A DNA stretch of 64,000 nt, from assembly GCF_016901015.1 (NCBI RefSeq), contig NZ_JAFEUP010000001.1:868001-932000 (forward strand). Reading direction: 5' to 3'. The notes below the pieces were generated by a model that saw nothing but the letters and a program-made list of their open reading frames with translations, made no database searches and had not been told where the DNA came from. Below, one piece after another: positions 26,788-35,699 of this stretch; the first letter of the stretch is position 1, and each line of letters starts with the position of its first letter. The position numbers were made by a program, and so were the translations under genes. The DNA comes from Zestomonas insulae (GTDB lineage: Bacteria; Pseudomonadota; Gammaproteobacteria; Pseudomonadales; Pseudomonadaceae).

Positions 26788-27579
26788 TCAACCCAGCCGC
26801 CAGCTCGCCTGCGGTGCGTAGCCGGCGTCCGCCGGAATACGCAGGTGGCGCACGCCGTCGACGTCCTCCAGCCACGGCTGCACGGCGACGATGCGCCGCT
26901 GGCGGGCCACCGCCAGCACCTGCGCCGCGCTGTCGGCCTCGGCGAGCAGGCGCAGGTTCTGCTCGGTGGCGAACACCAGGGTGTGCCGCCCCGCCGCGGC
27001 ATCGCTGAGCGCCTGCTGCGGCGCCACCCACAGCGAGGCGACCGACTCCGAACCGTCGTGCAGGGCCAGCTGGTCGGCCGGCGCCAGCGCGGCGAAGAAC
27101 CAGGTGTCGAAGCGCTTCGGCACGAAATCCGGGGTGATCCAGTGGGCGAACGGCACCAGGCAGTCGACCGCCAACAGCAGGTCCTCGGCTTCCACCAGCT
27201 CGGCGATGCCGGCCGTGTTGGCGTTCAGCCGGGCGCGCCAGCGCGCCTCGATCGGCCCCAGCTGCGCGGCACTCAGCAGCTCGGTCTCGCCGCGCCGGCG
27301 GGCGAGCAGCACGCCGCACTCCTCGAAGGCCTCGCGGATGCCGGCGATGCGGAAGGTCAGTTCGTCGTCGCCGAGCGCCTCGGCCAGCGTGCAGCGGTCG
27401 CGCAAACCGGGCGCCGCATCGGCGGTCTCGAGCTTGCCGCCGGGAAACACCAAGGCGCCGGAGAACGAGTCGATCTGGTGGTTGCGCACCACCATGAACA
27501 CTTCCAGTGGCGTCGCCGGGTCCGCGCCGGGGCGCAGCAACAGCACGGTGGTGGCGGGACGGATGGTCGACTCGTGCAT
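26788..27579 (-). CDS. NUDT19-like Nudix hydrolase
   Basis: 263 residues from the ATG at 27579 (MHESTIRPAT), preceded by AAGAAGG. The Nudix box is split: FPGGKLE (about 61-67) and REAFEECGVLLAR (about 97-109) are separated by about 30 residues, the layout of the NUDT19/RP2 family that hydrolyses CoA and acyl-CoA esters. A frame extending upstream into recJ is open but unlikely. Expected role: clearing acyl-CoA or other nucleoside diphosphate derivatives. The adjacent SDR at 25885 also looks CoA-related. Confidence 0.88.
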   Translation of the reverse strand: MHESTIRPATTVLLLRPGADPATPLEVFMVVRNHQIDSFSGALVFPGGKLETADAAPGLRDRCTLAEALGDDELTFRIAGIREAFEECGVLLARRRGETELLSAAQLGPIEARWRARLNANTAGIAELVEAEDLLLAVDCLVPFAHWITPDFVPKRFDTWFFAALAPADQLALHDGSESVASLWVAPQQALSDAAAGRHTLVFATEQNLRLLAEADSAAQVLAVARQRRIVAVQPWLEDVDGVRHLRIPADAGYAPQASWRLG

Positions 27580-27658
27580 GGTGCAGCCCTTCTTGTTGTT
27601 GTCGGCTAGCCACGAAGGTAGCCAGCCGACCGGTCGGGGCGCAGCGGGGATTTCCGCC

Positions 27659-29389
27659 TTAACGCGGGGCGATATGGGCAATCAGCAGTTGCACCGATTC
27701 CTGGCCGCGGAACTCGTTGACGTCGAGCTTGTAGGCCAGCTCGACCCAGCGCACGGTGGGGTTCGGCCACAGTTCGCGGTCGACGCCGAAGGCGATGCCG
27801 TCCAGCTGCACCGCCCCGCACTCGCTCTTCAGCACCACCTTGAGGTGGCGCTCACCGACGATGCGCTGCTGCACCAGCTGGAACACGCCGTGGAACAGCG
27901 GTTCAGGGAAGTGCTGACCCCACGGCCCGGCGTTGCGCAGCTCCTTGGCCAGCGGCAGGTGGAACTCCTCCGCCGCCAGCGCGCCGTCGGAGAGCAGCCG
28001 CCCGGTCAGGTCGTCCTCGCTGAGCTGGCGGCGCACTTCGCTGTCGAACGCCGCGGCGAACGCGCCGAAATGCTCCTGGGGCAGCGACAACCCGGCGGCC
28101 ATGGCGTGGCCGCCGAACTTGCTGATCAGCCCCGGGTGCTTGGCCGCCACCGCATCCAGCGCGTCGCGGATGTGCAGGCCCGGCACCGAGCGCGCCGAGC
28201 CCTTGAGCAGTCCGTCACCGGCGTCGGCGAAGGCGATCGCCGGGCGGTGGTAGCGCTCCTTGAGGCGCGAGGCGAGGATGCCGATCACCCCCTGGTGCCA
28301 ATCCGCCTCGAACAGGCACAGGCCGAACGGCAGGTCTTCCACCGGCAGGTCCTTGAGCTGGGCCAGCGCCTCACGCTGCATGCCCTGCTCGATGGCCTTG
28401 CGGTCCTGGTTGAGCTGGTCGAGCTGCACCGCCATGTCGCGGGCCAGCGGCTCGTCATCGCAGAGCAGGCATTCGATGCCCAGGCTCATGTCGTCCAGGC
28501 GCCCGGCCGCGTTGAGGCGCGGGCCGAGGATGAAACCGAGGTCGGTGGAGGTGATGCGCCCGTGCTGCTTGCCGGCCACTTCGAGGATCGCCCGCAGGCC
28601 GGGGCGTGCGCGGCCGGCGCGGATGCGCGCCAGGCCCTGGTGAACGAGGATGCGGTTGTTGGCGTCGAGCGGCACCACGTCGGCGACGCTGCCCAGCGCC
28701 ACCAGGTCGAGCAGCTCGCCGAGGTTCGGTTCGGCCGGACGCGGCTCGGCGGCGCGCCCGCTGGCGAACCAGCCGAGCTCACGCAACCGCGCACGCAGCG
28801 CCAGCAGCACGTAGAAGATCACCCCGACACCGGCCAGCGCCTTGCTCGGGAAGTCGCAACCGGGCTGGTTGGGATTCACGATGGCGTCCGCCGCCGGCAG
28901 TTCCGGACCGGGCAGGTGGTGGTCGGTGACCAGTACCTGCAGCCCGGCCGCCTTGGCCGCCGCCACGCCGTCGACGCTGGAGATGCCGTTGTCGACGGTG
29001 ATCAGCAGGTCGGGCTGGCGACCCAGCGCCACCGCGACGATCTCCGGGGTCAGGCCGTAGCCGTACTCGAAACGGTTCGGCACCAGGTAGTCGACCGCCG
29101 CCGCGCCGAGCATGCGCAGGCCGAGCACGCCGACCGAGCTGGCGGTGGCGCCGTCGGCATCGAAGTCGCCAACGATGAGGATGCGCTGGCGCTGCTGCAG
29201 CGCCGTGACCAGCAGATCGACCGCCGCCTCGATGCCCTTCAGCTGCTGATACGGGATCAGCCGCGCCAGGCCCTTGTCCAGTTCGGCGGCGGACTGCACG
29301 CCGCGCGCGGCGTACAGGCGGGTCAGCAGGGGCGGCAGGTTGCCGAGATCGGGCAGTTGAGCGGGTAGCGGGCGGGACTCGATGCGCAT
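27659..29389 (-). CDS. recJ: Single-stranded-DNA-specific exonuclease RecJ
   Basis: 576-residue 5'-3' exonuclease acting in RecF-pathway recombination and mismatch repair. It shows DHH phosphoesterase motifs, including VGDFDADGATASSVG and VTDHHLPG (the DHH triad), a DHHA1 domain with SKFGGHAMAAGLSL, and a C-terminal OB-like domain. Start ATG at 29389 (MRIESRPLPA) gives the normal family length; the open frame upstream overlaps yaeQ. Lies just downstream of yaeQ on the same strand, as in other Pseudomonas. Confidence 0.97.
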   Translation of the reverse strand: MRIESRPLPAQLPDLGNLPPLLTRLYAARGVQSAAELDKGLARLIPYQQLKGIEAAVDLLVTALQQRQRILIVGDFDADGATASSVGVLGLRMLGAAAVDYLVPNRFEYGYGLTPEIVAVALGRQPDLLITVDNGISSVDGVAAAKAAGLQVLVTDHHLPGPELPAADAIVNPNQPGCDFPSKALAGVGVIFYVLLALRARLRELGWFASGRAAEPRPAEPNLGELLDLVALGSVADVVPLDANNRILVHQGLARIRAGRARPGLRAILEVAGKQHGRITSTDLGFILGPRLNAAGRLDDMSLGIECLLCDDEPLARDMAVQLDQLNQDRKAIEQGMQREALAQLKDLPVEDLPFGLCLFEADWHQGVIGILASRLKERYHRPAIAFADAGDGLLKGSARSVPGLHIRDALDAVAAKHPGLISKFGGHAMAAGLSLPQEHFGAFAAAFDSEVRRQLSEDDLTGRLLSDGALAAEEFHLPLAKELRNAGPWGQHFPEPLFHGVFQLVQQRIVGERHLKVVLKSECGAVQLDGIAFGVDRELWPNPTVRWVELAYKLDVNEFRGQESVQLLIAHIAPR

Positions 29390-29448
29390 GCGGGTTCTTT
29401 CGTCGAATTCGGTAGCGGGTGGCGTGGCGAAGCTCAGCTGACGGGCGC

Positions 29449-29988
29449 TCAGCGCTCGCCGTGCAGCCACTCCAGCGGAATCTCGTGCTGGCCGCGCTCG
29501 TCGGTGACGAACAACACGCCGTCGCTGATCATCACACTCCAGTTGATCGAGCGCGGCAGGTCGACGGCCAGGTGCTCGAGGGCGTCCTGGTCAACCGCCA
29601 CCACGTTGATGTTCTTCAGCTGGCGCACGCTGTCGAGCACCTTGGTCTGCCACACGCGCAGGCTGCCGTAGGCCACCAGGCTGAAGCGTTCGGTGCGGCG
29701 CGAGCACCAGGTGATGCGATCGGCGTCCGGCTGGCCGACTTCGATCCAGTGCAGCACGCGGTCATCGAGGCTTTTTTCCCACAGCGCCGGCTCGTCGACG
29801 TCCGACAGGCCGCGGCCGAAGCTCAGCTGCTCGCCGTACCACAGCACATAGGCGATCAGGCGTACGGCCAGGCGTTCTTCGGTTTCCGAGGGGTGCTTGG
29901 CCACGGTGAAGCGCAGGGTCTCGTAGACGCTGCGGTCCATATCGGTGAGGTTGATTTCGACTTTATAAGGCGTGGCTTGCAGGGCCAT
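29449..29988 (-). CDS. yaeQ: YaeQ-family protein
   Basis: 179-residue soluble protein. Starts MALQATPYKVEINLTDMDR and contains HPSETEERLAVRLIAYVLWYG, LSDVDEPALWEKSLDDRVLHWIEVGQPDADRI and the terminal IPLEWLHGER typical of YaeQ. YaeQ has a fold related to PD-(D/E)XK nucleases, but nuclease activity has not been clearly shown; it was described as a suppressor linked to RfaH. Sits directly upstream of recJ and ends 60 bp before the recJ start. Confidence 0.95.
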   Translation of the reverse strand: MALQATPYKVEINLTDMDRSVYETLRFTVAKHPSETEERLAVRLIAYVLWYGEQLSFGRGLSDVDEPALWEKSLDDRVLHWIEVGQPDADRITWCSRRTERFSLVAYGSLRVWQTKVLDSVRQLKNINVVAVDQDALEHLAVDLPRSINWSVMISDGVLFVTDERGQHEIPLEWLHGER

Positions 29989-30062
29989 GGGCAGGCTTCT
30001 TTGACGATGCGGAAGGGGCGCCAGTCTACCCCGAATTGATCGCCCACAGCCCGCCGCAATGC

Positions 30063-31208
30063 TCAGGAGGTCGCGCGGTAGACCTCGACCCGGTTGCGCC
30101 CCGCCGCCTTGGCCGCGTACAGCGCCTGATCGGCCAGCGACAGCAGGCGGGTCAGCTCGAAGTCGGCCTGGTAGGCATCGGCGATGCCGATGCTCACGCT
30201 GAGCTGCGCGCCGGCGACGAACGGCAGCTCGGCGAACTCGCGGCGCACCCGCTCGGCGAGCACCAGCGCCACGCCGTGGTCGGCGTCGGTGAGCAGGCAG
30301 GCGAATTCCTCGCCGCCGATCCGCGCGCAGACGTCGTTCTGGCGGGTGCGGCTGCTGAGGATCTGGCTGAACGCGGCGAGCGCCTGATCGCCCACCGCGT
30401 GGCCGAAGCTGTCGTTGAGGCGCTTGAAGTAGTCGAGGTCACAGAGCAGCAGCACCGCCGGGCGCTGCAGGCGCGCGCAGCCGACCAGCATCTGTTCGGC
30501 GGAATCGATGAACGCGCGGCGGTTGCCGATGCCGGTCAGCGGATCGCGCAGCGAGGCGCGCTTGTAGCTCAGCTCGGCGCGCTCCTTGACCATCGCCAGG
30601 CAGACGAAGGCGATGCCGATGGCGTACAGCAGGGTCTCCAGCACCAGCACGGCGAAGAACGCGTTGTCCTGGTTGATCGTATCGAACGGCATGCCGCGGT
30701 CGAACACCGCACGCACCGAATAGAACCCGCCATGGAACAGCAGCAGCACCAGCGCCGGCCGATAGTCCACTTCCAGCTGCGCCCGGCTGCGCCACAGCTC
30801 GAATGCGCCGAGCACGGCGTACGCCGCCATGGTCAGCGAGCCGACCAGCACGCGTAGCGCCAGCGACTCGTAGAACGGTGGCAGCAGGCACAGCAGCAGC
30901 CAGACCACCATGCCGGCGACCACGCCCGGCCAATGGATGCGCCGGCCGGTGAACACCCGCAGCGCGGTCCAGGTGAGCGCTGCGCTCAAATGCAGCAGCA
31001 CGTTGCCGAGCACCAGCGGCACCACGTCGATGCCCAGGCCGCGCAGGCTGCCGAGTACCGTGCCGAGCGTGCCGATCAGCAGCGCCGCTGCCAGGTAGCC
31101 GAGGGTCGCCTCGCGGCGGCCGCGGGTCCAGGCGTGCAGCATCAGCACGCCGACCAGCAGCAGGGTGTAGATATCCATGACCACCAGGGTCTGAACGTTC
31201 AGTTGCAT
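30063..31208 (-). CDS. Membrane-bound diguanylate cyclase (GGDEF)
   Basis: 381 residues. The N-terminal half (about 10-200) contains about six or seven transmembrane helices; the C-terminal GGDEF domain has the active-site motif GGEEF and, five residues before it, RQND matching the inhibitory RxxD site, so it should be an active, product-regulated enzyme producing cyclic di-GMP. Start ATG at 31208 has GGGGG upstream. It is divergent from the CoA-transferase gene. What the membrane part senses is unknown. Confidence 0.93.
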   Translation of the reverse strand: MQLNVQTLVVMDIYTLLLVGVLMLHAWTRGRREATLGYLAAALLIGTLGTVLGSLRGLGIDVVPLVLGNVLLHLSAALTWTALRVFTGRRIHWPGVVAGMVVWLLLCLLPPFYESLALRVLVGSLTMAAYAVLGAFELWRSRAQLEVDYRPALVLLLFHGGFYSVRAVFDRGMPFDTINQDNAFFAVLVLETLLYAIGIAFVCLAMVKERAELSYKRASLRDPLTGIGNRRAFIDSAEQMLVGCARLQRPAVLLLCDLDYFKRLNDSFGHAVGDQALAAFSQILSSRTRQNDVCARIGGEEFACLLTDADHGVALVLAERVRREFAELPFVAGAQLSVSIGIADAYQADFELTRLLSLADQALYAAKAAGRNRVEVYRATS

Positions 31209-31417
31209 GACAGCCCCCGGGCCGAGGGGGCGGCGATGCAACGGGAGACAGCGGTGCGCTTGGGCATGGTCAAGGCAGAACGACTGGCGTCGGGCAGATG
31301 ACTTCACTCTACGTGGCATGCCGCGTCTTCGCCAGCCAGCCAGTTCGTGCGCCGTGCTGTTCTCGTCGTCGGCCGCGCGCTAGAGTCGTGACACTCCCCT
31401 GCCGCATGGAATGACCG

Positions 31418-32614
31418 ATGGACAGCGCCAAACCCCTCGCCGGGCTGAAAGTGATCGAGCTCGGCACCTTGATCGCCGGCCCCTTCGCCGCGCGCATTTG
31501 CGCCGAGTTCGGCGCCGATGTGATCAAGGTCGAATCACCCGATGGCGGCGACCCGTTGCGCAAGTGGCGCAAGCTCTACGAGGGCACCTCGCTGTGGTGG
31601 TTCGTGCAGGCGCGCAACAAAAAGTCGCTGACCCTCAACCTCAAGCACGAACGCGGCCGCGAGGTGCTGAAGAAGCTGCTCGCCGAGGCCGACGTGCTGA
31701 TCGAGAACTTCCGCCCCGGCGTGCTGGAAAAGCTCGGCCTCGGCTGGGACGTGCTGCATGCGCTGAACCCCAAGCTGGTGATGGTGCGCCTGTCCGGCTT
31801 CGGCCAGAGCGGACCGATGAAGGACCAGCCGGGCTTCGGCGCGGTCGGTGAATCGATGGGCGGGCTGCGCTACATCACCGGTTTCGAGGACCGTCCGCCG
31901 GTGCGCACGGGGATTTCCATCGGCGACTCGATCGCCGCGCTGTGGGGGGTGATCGGCGCGCTGATGGCGCTGCGGCACCGCGAGGTCAACGGCGGCCAGG
32001 GCCAGGTGGTCGACGTGGCGCTGTACGAGGCAATCTTCGCGATGATGGAAAGCATGGTCCCGGAGTTCGACGTGTTCGGTTTCATCCGCGAGCGCACCGG
32101 CAACATCATGCCCGGCATCACGCCGTCGTCGGTGCACACCACCGCCGACGGCAAGCATGTGCAGATCGCCGCCAACGGTGACGCGATCTTCAAGCGCTTC
32201 ATGCAGGCGATCGGCCGCCACGACCTGGCCGATGATCCGCAGCTGGCCGGCAACGACGGCCGCGACGCGCGCCGCGATGAGCTGTACGGGGTGATCGACC
32301 GCTGGGCGCGCGCCTTGCCGCTGGCCCAGGTGCTCGAGGTGCTCGGCAACGCCGAAGTGCCGGCCAGCCGCATCTACTCCACCGAGGACATGTTCAGCGA
32401 CCCGCAATTCCTCGCCCGCGAGATGTTCCTCTCCGCCAAGCTGCCGGATGGCCGGCCGTTCAAGATGCCCGGCATCGTTCCCAAACTGTCGGCGACGCCC
32501 GGCAGCAGCGAGTGGATCGGCCCGGGGCTGGGTGAGCACAACGCCGAGGTGCTCGCCGCCCTCGGCTACAGCGCCGCGGACATCGCCGACCTGCGCGCCG
32601 CCGGCGCGCTCTGA
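31418..32614 (+). CDS. Class III CoA-transferase (CaiB/BaiF family)
   Basis: 398 residues, starting MDSAKPLAGLKVIELGTLIAGPFA, the usual family beginning. A conserved Asp at residue 170 (ISIGDSIAALWG) is at the position of the catalytic Asp that forms the acyl anhydride intermediate in formyl-CoA transferase. The enzyme moves CoA between carboxylic acids; the substrates cannot be predicted. It is followed by a periplasmic binding protein after 26 bases, but the pair may be chance neighbours. Confidence 0.92.
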   Translation: MDSAKPLAGLKVIELGTLIAGPFAARICAEFGADVIKVESPDGGDPLRKWRKLYEGTSLWWFVQARNKKSLTLNLKHERGREVLKKLLAEADVLIENFRPGVLEKLGLGWDVLHALNPKLVMVRLSGFGQSGPMKDQPGFGAVGESMGGLRYITGFEDRPPVRTGISIGDSIAALWGVIGALMALRHREVNGGQGQVVDVALYEAIFAMMESMVPEFDVFGFIRERTGNIMPGITPSSVHTTADGKHVQIAANGDAIFKRFMQAIGRHDLADDPQLAGNDGRDARRDELYGVIDRWARALPLAQVLEVLGNAEVPASRIYSTEDMFSDPQFLAREMFLSAKLPDGRPFKMPGIVPKLSATPGSSEWIGPGLGEHNAEVLAALGYSAADIADLRAAGAL

Positions 32615-32640
32615 ATCTCGCCACTCGGAACGGATTGCCG

Positions 32641-33423
32641 ATGCATAAACTGACCTCGCTGCCGCTGGCCGCCCTGCTCTACCTCAGCCTGTGCGGCAGC
32701 CTCGAGCTGCCGGCGGAGATGCCCGCCGATGCCCCGCTGCACTTCGCCGAGGAAGCCAACTGGCCGCCATTTACCCAGGAAGCCCACGGCATGGCCAGCA
32801 AGGGCCTGTCCTACGAGCTGCTCCAGCTGATCGGCCAACGCCTCGAGCGCAGCACCGACCTCGAGTTGCTGCCGCAGCAACGCCTGATGCAGAAGCTGCA
32901 GCGTGGCGAAAAGGACGGCGTGACGCTGATCAGCAGCAACGAGGAGCGCGCCGGCTTCCTGGTGTTCTCCGAGCCGGTGCTGAGCAAGCGCGGCTACCTC
33001 TACTACAACGTCGAACGGCCGCTACCCATCGAGTTCAGCGAATGGCGCGACCTGCAGGGGCTGCTGATCGGCATCGTCATCGGCCACAACTACGGCGAGG
33101 AGTTCGACCGTGCGCGCCGCGAGCTGCCGCTGCAGGTGGTCGAGGTGGTGTCGGTGCAGCAGCTGTTCCAGATGGCCCTCCTCGGCCGTGTCGACGCCTT
33201 CCTGGCCATCGACCTGACCGCCCAGGAGCTGAACCAGCAGCCGGCATTCAAGGGCCACATCGTGCACGCCGCGCGCCCGTATCTGGAAAGCAGCTACCAC
33301 CTGGGCCTGTCGCGCCGCTCGCCGGCGGTGCACCTGCTGCCGCAGATCAACCAGGCGATCGGCGAACTCAAGGCCACCGGCGAGCTGGCGCAGTTGCTGA
33401 AGCGTCACGGCATCCAGCCCTGA
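32641..33423 (+). CDS. Periplasmic solute-binding protein, family 3-like
   Basis: 260 residues from the ATG at 32641, with a hydrophobic signal-like start (HKLTSLPLAALLYLSLCGS). The mature part has the two-lobe SBP_bac_3 pattern (LHFAEEANWPPFT, SKGLSYELLQLIGQRL, RGEKDGVTLISSNEER). No ABC transporter permease or ATPase follows, so it is an orphan binding protein that may act in chemotaxis, signalling or catalysis. Neighbour of the CoA-transferase gene. Confidence 0.82.
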   Translation: MHKLTSLPLAALLYLSLCGSLELPAEMPADAPLHFAEEANWPPFTQEAHGMASKGLSYELLQLIGQRLERSTDLELLPQQRLMQKLQRGEKDGVTLISSNEERAGFLVFSEPVLSKRGYLYYNVERPLPIEFSEWRDLQGLLIGIVIGHNYGEEFDRARRELPLQVVEVVSVQQLFQMALLGRVDAFLAIDLTAQELNQQPAFKGHIVHAARPYLESSYHLGLSRRSPAVHLLPQINQAIGELKATGELAQLLKRHGIQP

Positions 33424-33522
33424 GGCCGCCAAGACGGCCCTTGGCCACCGCTGGCCAGCACCTTGCCAGTCTTGGCAAAGCGCTCTATCTCGCTATGATG
33501 CGGCGCTTTTGGACCTCTCCGC

Positions 33523-34233
33523 ATGCGCGTCAGCCGTACCCTCGCCGTCCTGCTCCTGCTCTGCGCCAGCAGCGCCCTCGCCCAACCGCCACGCACCTTC
33601 AGCGAAGCCAAAAAGATCGGCTGGAAGCTGTATAGCCGGCAATCGGTGGAGTTCTACTGCGGCTGCAAATACCAGGGCAATCGTGTCGACCTCGGCAGCT
33701 GTGGCTACGTACCGCGCAAGAACGCCCAGCGCGCCGCGCGCATCGAGTGGGAGCACATCGTGCCGGCCTGGCAGATCGGCCATCAGCGCCAGTGCTGGCA
33801 ACAGGGTGGACGCAAGAACTGCACGCGCCACGACAAGGTCTACCAGCGCGCCGAGGCCGACCTGCACAACCTGGTCCCGGGCATCGGCGAGATCAACGGC
33901 GATCGCGGTAACTTCGCCTACGGCTGGCTGCCACAGGCGCCCAGTCAGTACGGCGCCTGCCCGGTGGTGGTGGACTTCAAGGCCAAGCTGGCGATGCCGC
34001 GCAAGCAGGTGCGCGGGATGATTGCGCGCACCTACCTGTACATGAGCCAGCACTACCAGCTGCGCCTGTCCAAGCAGAGTCGCCAGCTGTACGAAGCCTG
34101 GCATCGCCAGTACCCGGTGGAGTCCTGGGAGCGCCAGCGCAACCAGCGCATCGGCTGCGTGATGGGTTGGGGCAACCCCTACGTCGGCGGCTTCGACAAG
34201 AGTGCCTGCGTGATCCTCGGATCGCGGAAATGA
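33523..34233 (+). CDS. endA: Endonuclease I (EndA family)
   Basis: 236 residues with a Sec signal peptide (1-20, cleaved after SSALA). The nuclease core is a beta-beta-alpha-metal fold with EWEHIVPAW carrying the catalytic His and ADLHNLVPGIGEINGDRGN with the metal-binding Asn. Eight cysteines suggest disulfides and periplasmic or secreted location. It degrades double-stranded DNA. A strong terminator follows. Confidence 0.95.
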   Translation: MRVSRTLAVLLLLCASSALAQPPRTFSEAKKIGWKLYSRQSVEFYCGCKYQGNRVDLGSCGYVPRKNAQRAARIEWEHIVPAWQIGHQRQCWQQGGRKNCTRHDKVYQRAEADLHNLVPGIGEINGDRGNFAYGWLPQAPSQYGACPVVVDFKAKLAMPRKQVRGMIARTYLYMSQHYQLRLSKQSRQLYEAWHRQYPVESWERQRNQRIGCVMGWGNPYVGGFDKSACVILGSRK

Positions 34234-34260
34234 AAAAGGCCGGCATCGCTGCCGGCCTTT
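34233..34260. terminator. Bidirectional rho-independent terminator (endA / thrC)
   Basis: Stem AAGGCCGGC and GCCGGCCTT with a 6-base loop, A-run on the left and T-run on the right. It ends endA on the plus strand and thrC on the minus strand. Confidence 0.9.
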
Positions 34261-34278
34261 CTCGTCGCATCGCCCGCC

Positions 34279-35688
34279 TTATAGCGGCTTGCCGCGGTTG
34301 CCGTGGGCGCTGACGAAGCCCTGTACGGTCTTCAGGTCGTTGGCCAGCACGGTGCAGCGCTCGTCGCGCTGGAACAGGTCAGCTAGGTGCGGCGGCAGTT
34401 GCGGGGCCTGGCCGACACCGGCCTTCTCCACCGCCTCGGGGAACTTGACCGGGTGCGCGGTGCCCAGGGTGACCATCGGGATGGCCAGGCTGCGCCGGCA
34501 CTCGCGCGCGGCGCGCACGCCGATCGCGGTGTGCGGGTCGAGCAGCTCACCGCACTCCTGGTACACCTCGGCGATGGTCTCGCAGGTTTCCTCGTCGTTC
34601 ACCGCCAGCGAGTCGAACAGCTTGCGCGCCTCGGTCCAGCGCTCTTCTTCGACGCTGAAACCGCCACCCTGCTTGAAGGTGTCCATCAGCTCGGCAATCG
34701 CCGCGCCGTTGCGGCCGTGCAGGTCGAACAGCAGGCGCTCGAAGTTGGACGAAACCATGATGTCCATCGACGGCGACAGGGTCGGGTGCAGGGTGTCCTT
34801 GACGTACTGATTGCCGCTCATGAAGCGGTGCAGGATGTCGTTGCGGTTGGTGGCGACGATCAGCTGGCTGATCGGCAGGCCCATGTTGCGCGCCAAGTAA
34901 CCGGCGAAAATGTCGCCGAAGTTGCCGGTTGGCACCGAGAAGGCCACCGAACGCGCCGGACCGCCGAGCTGCAGCGCGGCGTGGAAGTAGTAGACGATCT
35001 GGGCCATGATCCGCGCCCAGTTGATCGAGTTGACCGCCACCAGCCGGGTGCCCTTGAGGAAGCTCTGGTCGGCGAAGCTGGCCTTGACCATCTCCTGGCA
35101 GTCGTCGAAGTTGCCTTCGATGGCGATGTTGTGGATGTTCTCGCCGAGGATGGTGGTCATCTGCCGGCGCTGCACTTCGGACACCCGGTTGTGCGGGTGC
35201 ATGATGAAAATGTCCACATGCTCGCAGGCCTTGCAGCCTTCGATGGCCGCCGAGCCGGTGTCACCGGAGGTGGCGCCCATGATCACCACGCGCTCGTTGC
35301 GCTTGCTCAGCACATGGTCGAGCAGGCGGCCGAGCAGTTGCAGGGCGAAGTCCTTGAACGCCAGGGTCGGGCCGTGGAACAGCTCGAGCACCCACTCGTT
35401 GCCGTTCAGCTGGCGCAGCGGCGCCACGGCGTTGTGGGCGAACACCCCGTAGGTCTCTTCGAGAATCTTCTTGAAATCGGCATCGGCGATGCTGCCGGCG
35501 ACGAACGGACGCATCACCCGGAAGGCCAGCTCGTGGTACGGCAGGCCGGCCCAGGAGGCGATCTCCTCGACGGTGAAGCGTGGCAGGTTTTCCGGCACAT
35601 ACAGGCCGCCGTCGCTGGCCAGGCCGGCCAGCAGCACGTCTTCGAAATTGAGCGCCGGGGCCTGGCCGCGGGTACTGATATAACGCAT
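34279..35688 (-). CDS. thrC: Threonine synthase
   Basis: 469-residue PLP enzyme converting O-phosphohomoserine to threonine. PLP-binding Lys lies in HGPTLAFKDFALQ and the phosphate-loop Ser/Gly cluster in GATSGDTGSAAIEG. The start MRYISTRG matches the family. It lies 11 bp after hom on the same strand; hom-thrC is the normal Pseudomonas operon. Confidence 0.98.
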   Translation of the reverse strand: MRYISTRGQAPALNFEDVLLAGLASDGGLYVPENLPRFTVEEIASWAGLPYHELAFRVMRPFVAGSIADADFKKILEETYGVFAHNAVAPLRQLNGNEWVLELFHGPTLAFKDFALQLLGRLLDHVLSKRNERVVIMGATSGDTGSAAIEGCKACEHVDIFIMHPHNRVSEVQRRQMTTILGENIHNIAIEGNFDDCQEMVKASFADQSFLKGTRLVAVNSINWARIMAQIVYYFHAALQLGGPARSVAFSVPTGNFGDIFAGYLARNMGLPISQLIVATNRNDILHRFMSGNQYVKDTLHPTLSPSMDIMVSSNFERLLFDLHGRNGAAIAELMDTFKQGGGFSVEEERWTEARKLFDSLAVNDEETCETIAEVYQECGELLDPHTAIGVRAARECRRSLAIPMVTLGTAHPVKFPEAVEKAGVGQAPQLPPHLADLFQRDERCTVLANDLKTVQGFVSAHGNRGKPL

Positions 35689-35699
35689 GACTTTCTACC

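Noticed and set aside
26891..29368. An 825-residue plus-strand frame across the Nudix gene and recJ
   Set aside because: Antisense shadow with no recognisable domain; recJ has all its DHH motifs on the opposite strand.
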